From contig CAMYOD010000048.1 in NCBI GenBank assembly GCA_947259975.1, positions 1 through 64,000 on the forward strand: a stretch of DNA of 64,000 bases. Reading direction: 5' to 3'. Position 1 is the first letter of the stretch; every line of letters begins with the position of its first letter. Under the pieces are notes generated by a model that saw only the letters and a list, made by a program, of their open reading frames with translations, did not search any database and was not told the DNA's origin. Position numbers and translations under genes: made by a program. Origin of the DNA: an uncultured Gammaproteobacteria bacterium. GTDB taxonomy: Bacteria; Pseudomonadota; Gammaproteobacteria; HyVt-429. This document shows positions 50,297-60,116 of this stretch, one piece after another.

Positions 50297-51890
50297 GAAT
50301 GGTGTCGGTGGTGGGGGCCAGCGTATCGTGGCCGGGATGATCACGAGTAAAGTGCAGGCCGCGACTCTCCTGGCGCTGCATTGCACTGCGAATGATGAGA
50401 TCCGCCACGACCACGAGGTTACGTAGCTCAACAAGGTCGTTACCGATCTTGAAATTCTGGTAGTACTCGTGAATCTCGTCACGCAGCAAATCAATGCGCC
50501 GCGCCGCCCGCTGTAAGCGCTTCGTCGTGCGCACTATGCCCACGTAGTCCCACATAAAGCGGCGTAATTCGTCCCAGTTGTGCGATACCACGATGCGTTC
50601 GTCGGGGTCGGTTACCCGGCTTTCGTCCCAGGACGGAATATCCGTTACAGCGCCGAGGACCGGCTGTGGGCCTGCGAGGATGTTCGCCGCCGCCGCGGCG
50701 CCGAATACGAGACACTCCAACAGGGAGTTGCTGGCGAGACGATTGGCGCCATGCAGGCCGGTGAAGGCACATTCGCCGATCGCATAGAGCCCCGCAAGAT
50801 CCGTCTGCCCGGCAAGATCGGTCATGATGCCGCCGCAGGTGTAGTGGGCCGCGGGCACCACCGGTAACGGCTGTTTGGTCATATCGTAGCCATATTGCAG
50901 GCAACGCTGATGAATATTGGGGAAATGCTCGCGGATAAATTTCGCCGGCCGGTGGCTGATGTCCAGGTAGACACAATCATAGCCGCCGCGCTTCATCTCG
51001 TAATCAATGGCGCGGGCGACGATATCGCGTGGCGCGAGTTCACCGCGCGCATCATGCGCCTCAATAAAGGCATCGCCGTTCGGGAGCTTCAATTTTCCGC
51101 CTTCGCCGCGCACCGCCTCGGATACCAGGAACGACTTGGCCTGTGGATCATACAAACAGGTCGGATGAAACTGGACGAATTCCATGTTGGCAACGCGACA
51201 GCCCGCGCGCCAGGCCATGGCGATACCGTCACCGGTGGAGGTGTCGGGGTTGGTCGTGTAAAGGTAAACCTTGGCAGCACCGCCGGTGGCCAGAACCACG
51301 GTATTGGCACCAAACACCTCCACGCGCTGCTGCGATTTGTTGTACGCATACACCCCGACACAGCGATCAGGCCCCGCCAAACCGAACTTCTGGGTCGTGA
51401 TCAGGTCTACGGCAATGTGATCTTCGAGTACACGTATGTTGGGGTGGGACTTCACGCGCTGCTCCAGCGTCGCCTGTACGGCACGGCCCGTGGCATCCGC
51501 TGCGTGAACCACACGGCGGTGACTGTGGCCACCCTCGCGCGTCAGATGGTAGTCGCCGGGGTCCGCGTGCGCCCGTGCGCGGGTGAATTCCACCCCTTGC
51601 TCAATGAGCCACTGAACGCTCTCCGGACCGCGTGCGACGACGAACTCCACGGTCTTTGTATGGCACAGTCCGTCACCGGCATTTAGGGTGTCGGCAACGT
51701 GCGCGGCATATGAATCTTCGGCGTTGAGAACCGCGGCGATACCGCCCTGGGCATACGTGCTGCAGCCCTCGGTCAGGGTGCGTTTCGCCAGCACGGTTAC
51801 GGATCGCTGGTCGGCCACCTTGAGGGCGAGGGTGAGCCCGGCAAGACCACCGCCCACCACCAGGACATCAGAGGTATGGCGTTCAGGCAT
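50250..51890 (-). CDS. nadB: L-aspartate oxidase
   Basis: A 546-residue flavoenzyme making iminoaspartate, the first step of NAD synthesis. [20 protein letters not shown] at the N-terminus binds [40 protein letters not shown] and [17 protein letters not shown] follow. It differs from the related SdhA in lacking the covalent His motif. The ATG at 51890 gives the usual [15 protein letters not shown] start. It is divergent from rpoE, the same arrangement as in E. coli and Pseudomonas. Confidence 0.95.
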   Translation of the reverse strand: MPERHTSDVLVVGGGLAGLTLALKVADQRSVTVLAKRTLTEGCSTYAQGGIAAVLNAEDSYAAHVADTLNAGDGLCHTKTVEFVVARGPESVQWLIEQGVEFTRARAHADPGDYHLTREGGHSHRRVVHAADATGRAVQATLEQRVKSHPNIRVLEDHIAVDLITTQKFGLAGPDRCVGVYAYNKSQQRVEVFGANTVVLATGGAAKVYLYTTNPDTSTGDGIAMAWRAGCRVANMEFVQFHPTCLYDPQAKSFLVSEAVRGEGGKLKLPNGDAFIEAHDARGELAPRDIVARAIDYEMKRGGYDCVYLDISHRPAKFIREHFPNIHQRCLQYGYDMTKQPLPVVPAAHYTCGGIMTDLAGQTDLAGLYAIGECAFTGLHGANRLASNSLLECLVFGAAAAANILAGPQPVLGAVTDIPSWDESRVTDPDERIVVSHNWDELRRFMWDYVGIVRTTKRLQRAARRIDLLRDEIHEYYQNFKIGNDLVELRNLVVVADLIIRSAMQRQESRGLHFTRDHPGHDTLAPTTDTILTPANFSSSSLRASA

Positions 51891-52083
51891 GGACTTGGGC
51901 CCGTCGGGTGGCGGCCGCACAGGCGCGGCGCGAGATTCTCTGCAAGTTGCTTTGTGATATTGTCCGGGTTTGGTCCGAATAATAAGATTTTTCAGGCATT
52001 TTGGCGAACTTTCCCCATAATCTGATGTCCCTTGGGTGTAGGCGGATACGATCGTCGTCGCGCCGTGGTGGAACGCTCTGACC

Positions 52084-52659
52084 ATGGCGAAACCGACCTT
52101 GGATCAGGAGTTGGTGCGGCGCGTGCAGGCGGGGGACAAACGGGCCTTTGATCTGCTGGTGGGCAAGTATCAGCATAAGATCGGCAACCTGGTTTCCCGC
52201 TATGTGTACGATTCGGCGGAGGTGGCGGACGTTACGCAGGAAGCGTTTATCAAGGCCTACCGGGCGATTGGGAATTTTCGCGGTGATAGCGCGTTCTACA
52301 CCTGGCTGTACCGCATTGCCATCAATACGGCGAAGAATTTCCTCGTCTCGGCGGGTCGGCGCCCGCCCAGCACGGACATAGACGCCGGCGATGCAGAACA
52401 GATCGAGGCAGGTGCCGCCCTCCGGGAGTCGGCGACGCCGGAAGGCAATATCTTGACGCAGGAGATCATGGAAACCGTGGTCAGGGCGGTGGAAGGTCTG
52501 CCCGACGATTTGCGGACCGCGATCACCTTGCGCGAGCTGGAAGGACTAAGCTATGAGGAGATTGCGCAAGCCATGGATTGTCCAATTGGCACGGTGCGAT
52601 CACGGATATTCCGCGCACGTGAGGCAATCGACAGGGAATTGGGACCGTTGCTGGATTAG
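52084..52659 (+). CDS. rpoE: RNA polymerase sigma-E factor
   Basis: A 191-residue ECF sigma factor for the envelope stress response. Region 2 includes [34 protein letters not shown] and the -10 contact segment; region 4 has [20 protein letters not shown] and [14 protein letters not shown]. It matches RpoE/AlgU throughout. A GAACTT box at 52006 resembles a sigma-E -35 element, but no convincing -10 follows at the right distance. It heads rpoE-rseA-rseB-rseC-mucD. Confidence 0.96.
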   Translation: MAKPTLDQELVRRVQAGDKRAFDLLVGKYQHKIGNLVSRYVYDSAEVADVTQEAFIKAYRAIGNFRGDSAFYTWLYRIAINTAKNFLVSAGRRPPSTDIDAGDAEQIEAGAALRESATPEGNILTQEIMETVVRAVEGLPDDLRTAITLRELEGLSYEEIAQAMDCPIGTVRSRIFRAREAIDRELGPLLD

Positions 52660-52713
52660 GGGTCAAGTAAATGGACAATTTTTTGGGCTGAAGTAACTGG
52701 TCGGGTAGTAGCC

Positions 52714-53256
52714 ATGAAAGAAAAGGTATCAGGTTTGGTAGATGCGGAATTGGATCGGGATAGCACCGACACGGTTCTACGTGAACTAACGCAAGACGAG
52801 ACGCTGCGAGCTGTTTGGGACCGATATCACCTGATCGGGGCGGCGCTCAAGCATGAGGTAAGCGGCCTTGAAGGCGCCAGCGTCGTGCACCGCGTCGCAG
52901 ACGCGATTCGCACCGAGCCGACACCCGCGGTCCAGCGCGACAACATAGTGCCATTTCCGCTGCGCGCATTGAAACCGGCAGCGGGATTTGCAATCGCCGC
53001 ATCGGTGGCGGCCGCGGTCGTATTTGGATTATTGCCGAATACCGACTTTGCGCCCGAAACAGGCGGGACCGTCGCGATGCAGACGTCGATCAACGAAGAA
53101 TTCCCGACCAGCGCAACACGTTGGCAGACCATTTCGCCGGAAATGGAAAAAGTACTCAATGCCTACCTGGTCGAGCACGGTGAATTTTCCGCGCCATCCG
53201 GCCTGACAGGGCTTACCTCGTATGCCCGGTTTGTAAGTTACGACGCTGACGAATAA
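52714..53256 (+). CDS. rseA: Sigma-E anti-sigma factor RseA/MucA
   Basis: A 180-residue inner-membrane protein. The cytoplasmic N-terminal domain (KVSGLVDAELDRD, WDRYHLIGAALKHE) binds sigma-E. One membrane helix (~88-107) is followed by a short periplasmic domain. It is cut first by DegS-type and then by RseP proteases; rseP is at 26357. No clear terminal degradation signal of the E. coli type was identified at the C-terminus. Confidence 0.92.
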   Translation: MKEKVSGLVDAELDRDSTDTVLRELTQDETLRAVWDRYHLIGAALKHEVSGLEGASVVHRVADAIRTEPTPAVQRDNIVPFPLRALKPAAGFAIAASVAAAVVFGLLPNTDFAPETGGTVAMQTSINEEFPTSATRWQTISPEMEKVLNAYLVEHGEFSAPSGLTGLTSYARFVSYDADE

Positions 53257-53266
53257 GCGACCCAAG

Positions 53267-54253
53267 TTGGTTAGAATCCTGTTTGCCATGCTGATCATGC
53301 TGCTTGGGTATGCAACCCAGGCGGCAGAAACGGGTGCGCATGATTGGCTTGCGCGAATCAACCGCGCGGCCCAGGAATTGAACTACGCCGGCGTTTTTGT
53401 GTATCTGCACGAGAATAAGATCGAAGCAATGCGGATTGTGCATCAGACGGATCGCGGCACAATGAAGGAGCGACTTTATTCGCTGAACGGTGAAGCGCGT
53501 GAGGTCATTCGGGATAATCGGCAGATCTGGTGCTATCTACCCAAGCAGAAGATGGGTGTGCACGAATATCGGCGTGTCTCCGAGAAGACCTTTCCCGGTA
53601 TTATCCCGGATCAGGTAAGCGTGCTGGATAGTAACTACGATATTAAGCTCGCAAAGACCGACAGGATTGCCGATCGGACGGCGCAACGTATCGTTATCCA
53701 GCCTAAGGATGGCTATCGTTACGGTTACCAACTATGGGCCGACGCGGAAACGGGGTTACTGCTGAAGGCCGACTTAACCGACACGGACGGTGCTGCGGTC
53801 GAGCAATATATGTTTACCGAAGTGACGGTTGGAGACAAGATCAATCCAGCTGCACTGGCGCCACGCACACCGACCGCGGATTTGGTGTGGCATGGCGAAG
53901 AACCGCAACATGAAGCCCCGGTCGTCAATCTGGCGAGCACATGGGCGGTGGGCCGGATGCCGCCGGGCTATTCGCTGACGACCAGTATGCGGCGCGTTCT
54001 GCCGGTTCGCAAGATGCCCATCGACCATTTGGTATTCTCGGATGGATTGGCGGCCGTTTCCGTGTTTATTGAACGGCGCCGGAATGCGGATGCGGAACCG
54101 ATGACGGGCTTGAGCCGTATGGGCGCAGTGCATGCGTTTGGCACCATCGTCGACGAACACCAGATCATGGTCGTTGGCGAAGTGCCGGCGGCCACCGTGG
54201 ATATGATGGGACGCTCGGTCACCCGCAGCGAGGCAAGTGCGTTAGAGCATTGA
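53267..54253 (+). CDS. rseB: Sigma-E regulatory protein RseB/MucB
   Basis: A 328-residue periplasmic protein that shields RseA from cleavage and senses lipoprotein or LPS stress. A short signal peptide (~1-20) ends TQAAE. The LolA-like N-terminal domain (LNYAGVFVYLHENKIEAMRI, RLYSLNGEAREVIRDN) and the C-terminal MucB domain (HLVFSDGLAAVSVFIE) are clear. The TTG at 53267 provides an Arg in the signal n-region; ATG at 53288 is possible. Confidence 0.93.
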   Translation: MVRILFAMLIMLLGYATQAAETGAHDWLARINRAAQELNYAGVFVYLHENKIEAMRIVHQTDRGTMKERLYSLNGEAREVIRDNRQIWCYLPKQKMGVHEYRRVSEKTFPGIIPDQVSVLDSNYDIKLAKTDRIADRTAQRIVIQPKDGYRYGYQLWADAETGLLLKADLTDTDGAAVEQYMFTEVTVGDKINPAALAPRTPTADLVWHGEEPQHEAPVVNLASTWAVGRMPPGYSLTTSMRRVLPVRKMPIDHLVFSDGLAAVSVFIERRRNADAEPMTGLSRMGAVHAFGTIVDEHQIMVVGEVPAATVDMMGRSVTRSEASALEH

Positions 54254-54765
54254 CCATGATCGAGCAGACTGCACGGGTTATCGAGCATGATGGCAGGCAT
54301 GTCTGGGTCGAGGTTGACCGCGCACATGCCTGTCCGCGTTGCGCGCAAGGCCGCGGTTGCGGCGGCGGCCTACTGGCCGGAATTTTCGGGCGCCGCAAAC
54401 TGCGGGTTCGTGCGCGCAGCCAGGAACGCTGGGCGCTTCAGGATCGCGTAATCGTCGGTTTGCATGAAGCAGCGCTGCTCAAGGCGGCGGCGACCGTCTA
54501 CCTGGTTCCGATACTGACCATGCTGATCATCGGCGCGGCCGCGGGCTTGCTCGCGGACCGTGTTAACTCGGGAGCGAGTGAGGCGCTGGTGATCGGCGGC
54601 GCAATACTTGGTCTTGTTCTGGGTTTGGTCTGGGCGCACCGGCATGGTAGTCAAGGTGCCGGAACAAGCGTGTACGAAGCCGTGGTACTAAGGTCAGCGT
54701 CATCCGCAGCGCCCGAAGTCGAAATCGGGCCGGATGGTTTAATAGATGATTTTTCGGGCAAGTAA
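54250..54765 (+). CDS. rseC: SoxR-reducing / sigma-E regulator RseC/MucC
   Basis: A 171-residue inner-membrane protein. The N-terminal part has the Cys cluster of the family (CPRCAQGRGCGGGLLAGIFG), followed by two membrane helices (~80-98 and ~108-126). RseC family members belong to sigma-E operons and a related form takes part in reducing SoxR. It overlaps rseB by four bases. Its exact role in this organism is not visible. Confidence 0.9.
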   Translation: MTMIEQTARVIEHDGRHVWVEVDRAHACPRCAQGRGCGGGLLAGIFGRRKLRVRARSQERWALQDRVIVGLHEAALLKAAATVYLVPILTMLIIGAAAGLLADRVNSGASEALVIGGAILGLVLGLVWAHRHGSQGAGTSVYEAVVLRSASSAAPEVEIGPDGLIDDFSGK

Positions 54766-54775
54766 AGGGTGTTCA

Positions 54776-56176
54776 ATGAAGCAAATTAGTTACCTGGTTA
54801 TAGGTCTCTTGCTGGTTTTCTATGGGTCGCAAGTAAGTGTGGCGGCTAATGATTTGCCACGTTTCCCGGAGCTGGTTAAAGACAATGGGCCTGCGGTCGT
54901 AAACATCAGTACGACGCAGAATACCGGCCGGCCGACGATGCCGAGAGGCATGGACATACCTGATTTACCGGAGGACAGCCCGTTCCATGATTTCTTCCGG
55001 CATTTCTTCCGTGACCTTCCGGAACAACAGGATGTAAAGTCATTGGGGTCCGGATTCATTATTTCGCGAGATGGATATGTACTGACCTCCGCACATGTGA
55101 TCGACAATGCGAGCGAGATTATTGTTCGGCTTACCGACCGACGCGAATTCGAGGCTGAGGTTATCGGCGCGGATCGCCGCAGCGATGTCGCAGTGCTCAA
55201 GATTGAGGCCGACGATTTACCTACTGTAAGGATTGGTGATGCGTCGAAGCTGGAAGTCGGCGAGTGGGTGCTGGCAATCGGTGCGCCCTTCGGATTTGAA
55301 AATACGGCTACGGCCGGGATCGTCTCGGCCAAGGGCCGCAGCCTGCCGAATGAGAGTTACGTGCCATTTATTCAGACGGATGTTGCGATCAACCCGGGCA
55401 ATTCCGGCGGCCCCTTGTTCAACCTCGATGGCGAGGTCGTCGGCATTAATGCCCAGATCTACAGTCGAACCGGCGGTTTTATGGGACTTTCGTTTGCCGT
55501 ACCGATCGACATTGCCATTAACGTTGCCGACCAGTTGAAGAAAGAGGGTAGGGTAACGCGCGGTTGGTTAGGTGTGACCATCCAGGATGTGACGCGAGAG
55601 TTGGCCGATTCCTTCGGCATGAAGCGGCCGCATGGTGCGTTGGTTGCCGATATTCTGCCGGAGAGTCCAGCGGCCGACTCCGAGCTGAAGGTGGGTGACA
55701 TTATCGTCGAGTACAACGGCAGCAAGATCAGTCAGTCCGCGGATTTGCCGCCGCTGGTAGGTCGTACGCCTGTGAATGAAACGGCAAAGCTGAAGGTCAT
55801 GCGAGGGGGGAAAATACGCTTCGCGCGTGTCACCATAGGCGAGCTGCCGGAAGAAGCCTCACTAATGGCACAGGCACCGCGCGACCCGGCCGAGGACACA
55901 ATTCTGGGCATGACTGTGCGTGATTTGTCGCGCAAGGAACTCAAGGAACGAAGCCTCGACCACGGCGTGTTAGTCGTTCAGGTTGCGGCGGGCGCGGCCA
56001 AGCAGGCGGAAATACGTCGCAATGACGTAATCCTGCAGATCGACCGCAAGCCGGTAAAAAGCATCGAGTTTCTCCGTGACCTGGTCGCCGATCTGCCGGA
56101 AAACCGCAACGTCCCGGTGCTGGTACGACGCGGCAGCGGGTCGCTGTTCCTCGTGTTAAAGAAGCCGCGCGGTTGA
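54776..56176 (+). CDS. mucD: Periplasmic serine protease DegP/MucD
   Basis: A 466-residue HtrA-type protease and chaperone. The signal peptide (~1-24) ends SVAA. The catalytic triad is His in SAHVIDN, Asp in RRSDVAVLKI and Ser in NPGNSGGPLFN. Two PDZ domains follow (~265-355 and ~375-462). The ATG at 54776 gives the signal peptide directly; an upstream start inside rseC is unlikely. The rseC-mucD link matches Pseudomonas rather than E. coli, where degP is elsewhere. Confidence 0.95.
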   Translation: MKQISYLVIGLLLVFYGSQVSVAANDLPRFPELVKDNGPAVVNISTTQNTGRPTMPRGMDIPDLPEDSPFHDFFRHFFRDLPEQQDVKSLGSGFIISRDGYVLTSAHVIDNASEIIVRLTDRREFEAEVIGADRRSDVAVLKIEADDLPTVRIGDASKLEVGEWVLAIGAPFGFENTATAGIVSAKGRSLPNESYVPFIQTDVAINPGNSGGPLFNLDGEVVGINAQIYSRTGGFMGLSFAVPIDIAINVADQLKKEGRVTRGWLGVTIQDVTRELADSFGMKRPHGALVADILPESPAADSELKVGDIIVEYNGSKISQSADLPPLVGRTPVNETAKLKVMRGGKIRFARVTIGELPEEASLMAQAPRDPAEDTILGMTVRDLSRKELKERSLDHGVLVVQVAAGAAKQAEIRRNDVILQIDRKPVKSIEFLRDLVADLPENRNVPVLVRRGSGSLFLVLKKPRG

Positions 56177-56190
56177 GTAGCGGTCGCGTG

Positions 56191-56219
56191 TTCACGTCCG
56201 GTGCGTTTGACGCTATGAT
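56191..56219 (+). promoter_or_regulatory. Promoter-like site upstream of lepA
   Basis: TTCACG (56191-56196) and TATGAT (56214-56219) are 17 bases apart. A transcript from here would start near 56226 and meet a strong terminator at 56330-56357. Confidence 0.45.
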
Positions 56220-56225
56220 AGGGGC

Positions 56226-56357
56226 TTACTGTGTGCTGGCGTCAGCCCGACGGGACAGACGGCGCCTATTTCGAGCGGAATTCTGAATACGAAGATCTCT
56301 GCCAGATTAACCACGCGATGATCCTTGCAGAGGGCGCCGGAAGGCGCCCTCTTTCTA
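56226..56357 (+). ncRNA. Candidate small RNA or transcription attenuator before lepA
   Basis: About 130 bases lie between a promoter-like site and a strong terminator, with no open frame of note. Small hairpins are visible (GCTG/CAGC around a 4-base loop, and CCC/GGG around GAC). It could be an independent small RNA or a leader that controls read-through into lepA. No known RNA family was recognised. Confidence 0.35.
56330..56357 (+). terminator. Rho-independent terminator between mucD and lepA
   Basis: A perfect 9-bp stem (GAGGGCGCC at 56330-56338, GGCGCCCTC at 56343-56351) with the loop GGAA is followed by TTTCTAT. It ends transcription from the sigma-E operon and/or from the promoter at 56191. 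Confidence 0.75.
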
Positions 56358-56402
56358 TATCTAGGAGACACAGCCGTTTACGCCTGACGGCGTACCTCGC
56401 CG

Positions 56403-58211
56403 ATGAGTGACATAAACCGCAATCATATCCGTAACTTTTCTATCATCGCCCATATCGATCACGGGAAGTCGACGCTCGCCGATCGCTTTATCCAGATCTG
56501 TGGCGGGCTCAGTGAACGGGAAATGGCGGAACAAGTGCTTGATTCGATGGATCTGGAGCGCGAGCGGGGCATAACCATCAAGGCGCAGAGCGTATCTTTG
56601 AATTATCAAGCGCGTGACGGACAACAATATCTTCTCAATCTTATTGATACCCCGGGTCACGTGGATTTTTCATACGAAGTGTCCCGTTCCCTAACGGCTT
56701 GCGAAGGCGCGCTTCTGGTGGTTGATGCGGCCCAGGGCGTCGAGGCGCAAACGGTGGCAAATTGCTACACCGCGACCGACCTGGGACTGGAAACCATCCC
56801 CGTTTTCAACAAGATTGATTTGCCGGCCGCCGATCCGGAGCGCGTCGCGAAGGAAGTCGAAGACGTTATCGGAATCGACAGCGCAGGTGCGGTGCTGGTT
56901 AGCGCAAAAACAGGGCAGGGAGTCGAAGACGTACTTGAGGCCATCGTCCACGAGCTGCCGGCGCCCGGTGGCAGCGTCGAGGCCCCGTTGAAGGCGCTGA
57001 TCGTCGATTCGTGGTTTGACAATTATCTCGGCGCGATCGCACTGATACGTATCGTGGATGGCTGCCTCAAGACAAAAGACAAGATTCGAATGATGGCCAC
57101 AGGTCGTGATTACATGGCCGAGGAAATCGGTATCTTTACACCGAAACGCAGCTCTCGAAGCGAGCTATGTGCGGGTGAAGTGGGTTATGTGGTCGCCGGT
57201 ATCAAGGACGTCAAGGCGGCGCGGGTGGGCGATACCATTACGCATTCACGACGCCCCACCGAGGAGGCATTGCCGGGATTTCAGAACGTGCAACCGCAAG
57301 TGTTCGCCGGACTTTATCCAATTAACTCCGCCGATTACACCGCATTTCGGGACGCGCTTGAAAAACTGAGCTTGAATGATGCGTCTTTATTCTATGAACC
57401 GGAAAGCTCGGAGGCGCTGGGATTTGGTTTCCGCTGTGGTTTTCTCGGCACACTCCACATGGAAATCATCCAGGAAAGACTTGAGCGCGAATACGGGCTT
57501 GAGCTGATCACTACGGCACCTACTGTAATTTATCAGGTGCTCACGAAAAAGGCCGAGGTATTGATGATTGACAACCCGGCACGACTGCCGGAGCCGGGGA
57601 AAATCGAGGAAATCCGGGAGCCAATCATCGAGGCGCATATTTTAACGCCTCAGGACTATGTTGGCGCCATCATCACGTTGTGTATCGAGAGGCGTGGCGT
57701 GCAGAAAGACATACGATTTCTCGGGCGCCAGGTGATGCTTACATTTGAATTACCGCATGGCGAAGTCGTGCTCGATTTCTACGATCGACTGAAGTCGGTG
57801 AGTCGCGGTTATGCCTCGCTTGATTACGTATTCCTCGAGTTCCGGGCTGCCGATATGTGCAAGCTGGATGTACTCATCAATGGCGACCAGGTTGATCCGC
57901 TTGCGCTCATTGTGCACCGCGATCAAAGCCAGTATCGTGGACAGGAGCTGGTCAAGAAAATGCGCGACCTCATACCTCGGCAGATGTTCGATGTTGCGAT
58001 CCAGGCTGCGATTGGGTCAAAGATTATATCCCGGCAAACTGTAAAGGCATTGCGCAAGAATGTTACCGCTAAGTGTTATGGAGGTGATGTGACCCGCAAG
58101 CGCAAGCTCCTTGAAAAGCAGAAGGCCGGCAAAAAACGCATGAAGCAAATTGGCTCCGTTGAGATTCCACAGGAAGCGTTTTTGGCTGTGCTTAACGTAA
58201 AAGGAGAGTAA
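56403..58211 (+). CDS. lepA: Elongation factor 4 (LepA)
   Basis: A 602-residue translational GTPase. G1 is [13 protein letters not shown], with [18 protein letters not shown] and NKIDLP as the other GTP motifs. The LepA-specific C-terminal domain includes [19 protein letters not shown] and [20 protein letters not shown]. It acts on stalled or mistranslocated ribosomes and affects ribosome assembly. lepB follows after six bases, the usual pair. Confidence 0.97.
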   Translation: MSDINRNHIRNFSIIAHIDHGKSTLADRFIQICGGLSEREMAEQVLDSMDLERERGITIKAQSVSLNYQARDGQQYLLNLIDTPGHVDFSYEVSRSLTACEGALLVVDAAQGVEAQTVANCYTATDLGLETIPVFNKIDLPAADPERVAKEVEDVIGIDSAGAVLVSAKTGQGVEDVLEAIVHELPAPGGSVEAPLKALIVDSWFDNYLGAIALIRIVDGCLKTKDKIRMMATGRDYMAEEIGIFTPKRSSRSELCAGEVGYVVAGIKDVKAARVGDTITHSRRPTEEALPGFQNVQPQVFAGLYPINSADYTAFRDALEKLSLNDASLFYEPESSEALGFGFRCGFLGTLHMEIIQERLEREYGLELITTAPTVIYQVLTKKAEVLMIDNPARLPEPGKIEEIREPIIEAHILTPQDYVGAIITLCIERRGVQKDIRFLGRQVMLTFELPHGEVVLDFYDRLKSVSRGYASLDYVFLEFRAADMCKLDVLINGDQVDPLALIVHRDQSQYRGQELVKKMRDLIPRQMFDVAIQAAIGSKIISRQTVKALRKNVTAKCYGGDVTRKRKLLEKQKAGKKRMKQIGSVEIPQEAFLAVLNVKGE

Positions 58212-58217
58212 TAGACT

Positions 58218-59021
58218 ATGCAGTTTGCGTTAGTGATGTTTATAGCGCTTCTGGTAACAGGCGCGATAGCGCTTTGGGATCGACTCTATGGGCGGCCCCA
58301 AAGGCAGCGCCGCGCGGCCGAGGAGGGCGCGCCGGGGGGCGCGGACGTAACGCGCGAACCGGTGCTGGTCGAGTACGCCAGGGCCTTTTTTCCCGTCATT
58401 CTAATCGTCTTTATCCTGCGTTCCTTCGTGGTCGAGCCGTTCCGGATTCCATCCGGTTCGATGTTACCGGGACTGTTGGTGGGCGACTTCATTATGGTGA
58501 ACAAGTTTGCCTACGGAGTCCGTTTACCTATCATCAACAACAAGGTATTTCCGGTGGCCGAGCCGGCACGGGGCGACGTGGTGGTATTCCGCTTTCCGCA
58601 TAACACATCGGTCAATTACATTAAACGAATCATTGGGTTGCCGGGCGACCGCGTTGTCTACGAAAACAAACGGCTTTATGTTAACGGCAAGGCGACGACC
58701 CGTGAAGGCAAAATGGACTATAAATACAGTGATGTTGATCGTCGTGAAGTGGCAGTCACGCGAATGGCCGAAATGGTCGACGGAACCCGGTTCGATATCC
58801 TGCTGGACGAGGCCCGACTACCGGCACGTGGAGAATTTCAGGTGCCAAATGGTCATTATTTCGTGATGGGCGATAATCGTGACCATAGTAATGACAGCCG
58901 GTATTGGGGATACGTTTCGGACGATCACCTGGTGGGGAAGGCATTTCTAATCTGGTTCAGTTGGAACTTCGCTGCCCGTGAGTCGATCGACTGGAGCCGG
59001 ATCGGCACCGGAATTCGTTAA
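58218..59021 (+). CDS. lepB: Signal peptidase I
   Basis: A 267-residue inner-membrane protease cutting signal peptides. Two hydrophobic segments (~1-18, ~55-75) precede the catalytic Ser in FRIPSGSMLPGLLVGDF. The catalytic Lys is in YIKRIIGLPGDRVVY. Box E is GDNRDHSNDSRYWGYV. It differs from the shorter Ser-His protein at 5381. It is co-transcribed with lepA. Confidence 0.96.
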   Translation: MQFALVMFIALLVTGAIALWDRLYGRPQRQRRAAEEGAPGGADVTREPVLVEYARAFFPVILIVFILRSFVVEPFRIPSGSMLPGLLVGDFIMVNKFAYGVRLPIINNKVFPVAEPARGDVVVFRFPHNTSVNYIKRIIGLPGDRVVYENKRLYVNGKATTREGKMDYKYSDVDRREVAVTRMAEMVDGTRFDILLDEARLPARGEFQVPNGHYFVMGDNRDHSNDSRYWGYVSDDHLVGKAFLIWFSWNFAARESIDWSRIGTGIR

Positions 59022-59056
59022 TATTGCAGGACTGAATGACCGGAGGAGGGTCGAAC

Positions 59057-59437
59057 ATGCGCACGTTTAACAAGCAACACGGATGGACGGTATGGGGCAT
59101 GCTGATGGTCATGACCCTGGTCGTATTTTTCGGGCTTCTGATCATGCGGTTAACGCCCCCCTATCTCGACAACCTCAAAATCAAGAAGGCTCTCAACACG
59201 GTGGCAACGGAAGCAAAGACGGTCCGGGGCGGTCGCGCCAAAATGATCGAGCGAATGAATCGACTGTTGTATGTTGACTATGCCCATGACGTCGTTGATA
59301 TCCGTAAAACCCTGAAAATCGAAAAAGCGCGTAGCAAAACGATATTGCGTTTCGATTACGAGGTGGTAGTGCCGCTGGCCTATAACATCAGTGCACTGCT
59401 GGAGTTTGAAAACAGTGCCGAGGTCAGACGACCGTGA
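59057..59437 (+). CDS. DUF4845 family membrane protein
   Basis: A 126-residue protein with one N-terminal membrane helix (~13-33) and a short periplasmic part containing KALNTVATEAKTVRGGRAKM. The ATG at 59057 was chosen because GGAGGAGGG lies seven bases upstream; an ATG at 59036 is the alternative. Proteins of this family sit between lepB and rnc in many gammaproteobacteria. No function is established, and a role in protein export or membrane biology would be a guess. Confidence 0.85.
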   Translation: MRTFNKQHGWTVWGMLMVMTLVVFFGLLIMRLTPPYLDNLKIKKALNTVATEAKTVRGGRAKMIERMNRLLYVDYAHDVVDIRKTLKIEKARSKTILRFDYEVVVPLAYNISALLEFENSAEVRRP

Positions 59438-59441
59438 GCAA

Positions 59442-60116
59442 ATGACGGCGAACCTGTTTGATTCGATTCAATACGAGTTTCGCAACGAGGCGCTGCTCGA
59501 ACAGGCATTGACACACCGCAGCCGTAGCGCGTTGAACTACGAACGCCTCGAGTTCCTTGGCGACAGCATTTTAAATTTCGTAATCGCCGCGGAACTATTC
59601 GAGCGATTTCCCGATGTTCAGGAGGGCGTACTAAGCCGCGTCCGCGCGAGCCTGGTATGCAAGGAAACCCTGGCGTCGATTGCGCGAAAGCTTGATTTGG
59701 GTCCCCATCTACTGCTCGGTGGCGGTGAATTGAAAAGCGGCGGCGCCGATCGCGATTCCATATTGGCCGATGCCCTGGAGGCCATCATTGGGGCTATTTT
59801 CAAGGATGGCGGTCTGGAGTCGGCACGGGCGTTCGTCGCGCGCAGTTACGATGAACGCCTCGCGCAGGTCTACCCAAGCCGGATCAGCAAGGACCCAAAA
59901 ACGCGCCTGCAGGAATACTTACAGGCGCGTGCCGCGGGCACGCCCAGTTATGACGTGGTGGACGTGCAGGGCAAGGAACATCAGCGCCGCTTCATCGTCG
60001 AATGCAACGTCACCGGGTTAGCACATGCCACACGCGGCGAGGGCAGCAGTCGCCGCAATGCGGAACAGGACGCGGCAGCACAGGCGTTACGCGCCCTGGC
60101 CGACACCGATGCCTAA
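59442..60116 (+). CDS. rnc: Ribonuclease III
   Basis: A 224-residue double-strand RNA endonuclease that processes rRNA and regulatory RNAs. The catalytic signature ERLEFLGDSILNFVIA is at ~33-48, with the second acidic site in DSILADALEAIIGAIF. The dsRNA-binding domain (~150-220) includes DPKTRLQEYLQARAAG and RRFIVECNVTG. The ATG at 59442 follows the previous stop closely. Its end overlaps era by eight bases. Confidence 0.96.
   Translation: MTANLFDSIQYEFRNEALLEQALTHRSRSALNYERLEFLGDSILNFVIAAELFERFPDVQEGVLSRVRASLVCKETLASIARKLDLGPHLLLGGGELKSGGADRDSILADALEAIIGAIFKDGGLESARAFVARSYDERLAQVYPSRISKDPKTRLQEYLQARAAGTPSYDVVDVQGKEHQRRFIVECNVTGLAHATRGEGSSRRNAEQDAAAQALRALADTDA

Noticed and set aside
52006-52032. 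GAACTT box upstream of rpoE as a sigma-E promoter
   Set aside because: No TCTGA-like -10 lies 16-17 bases downstream; the nearby TCTGA is only nine bases away.
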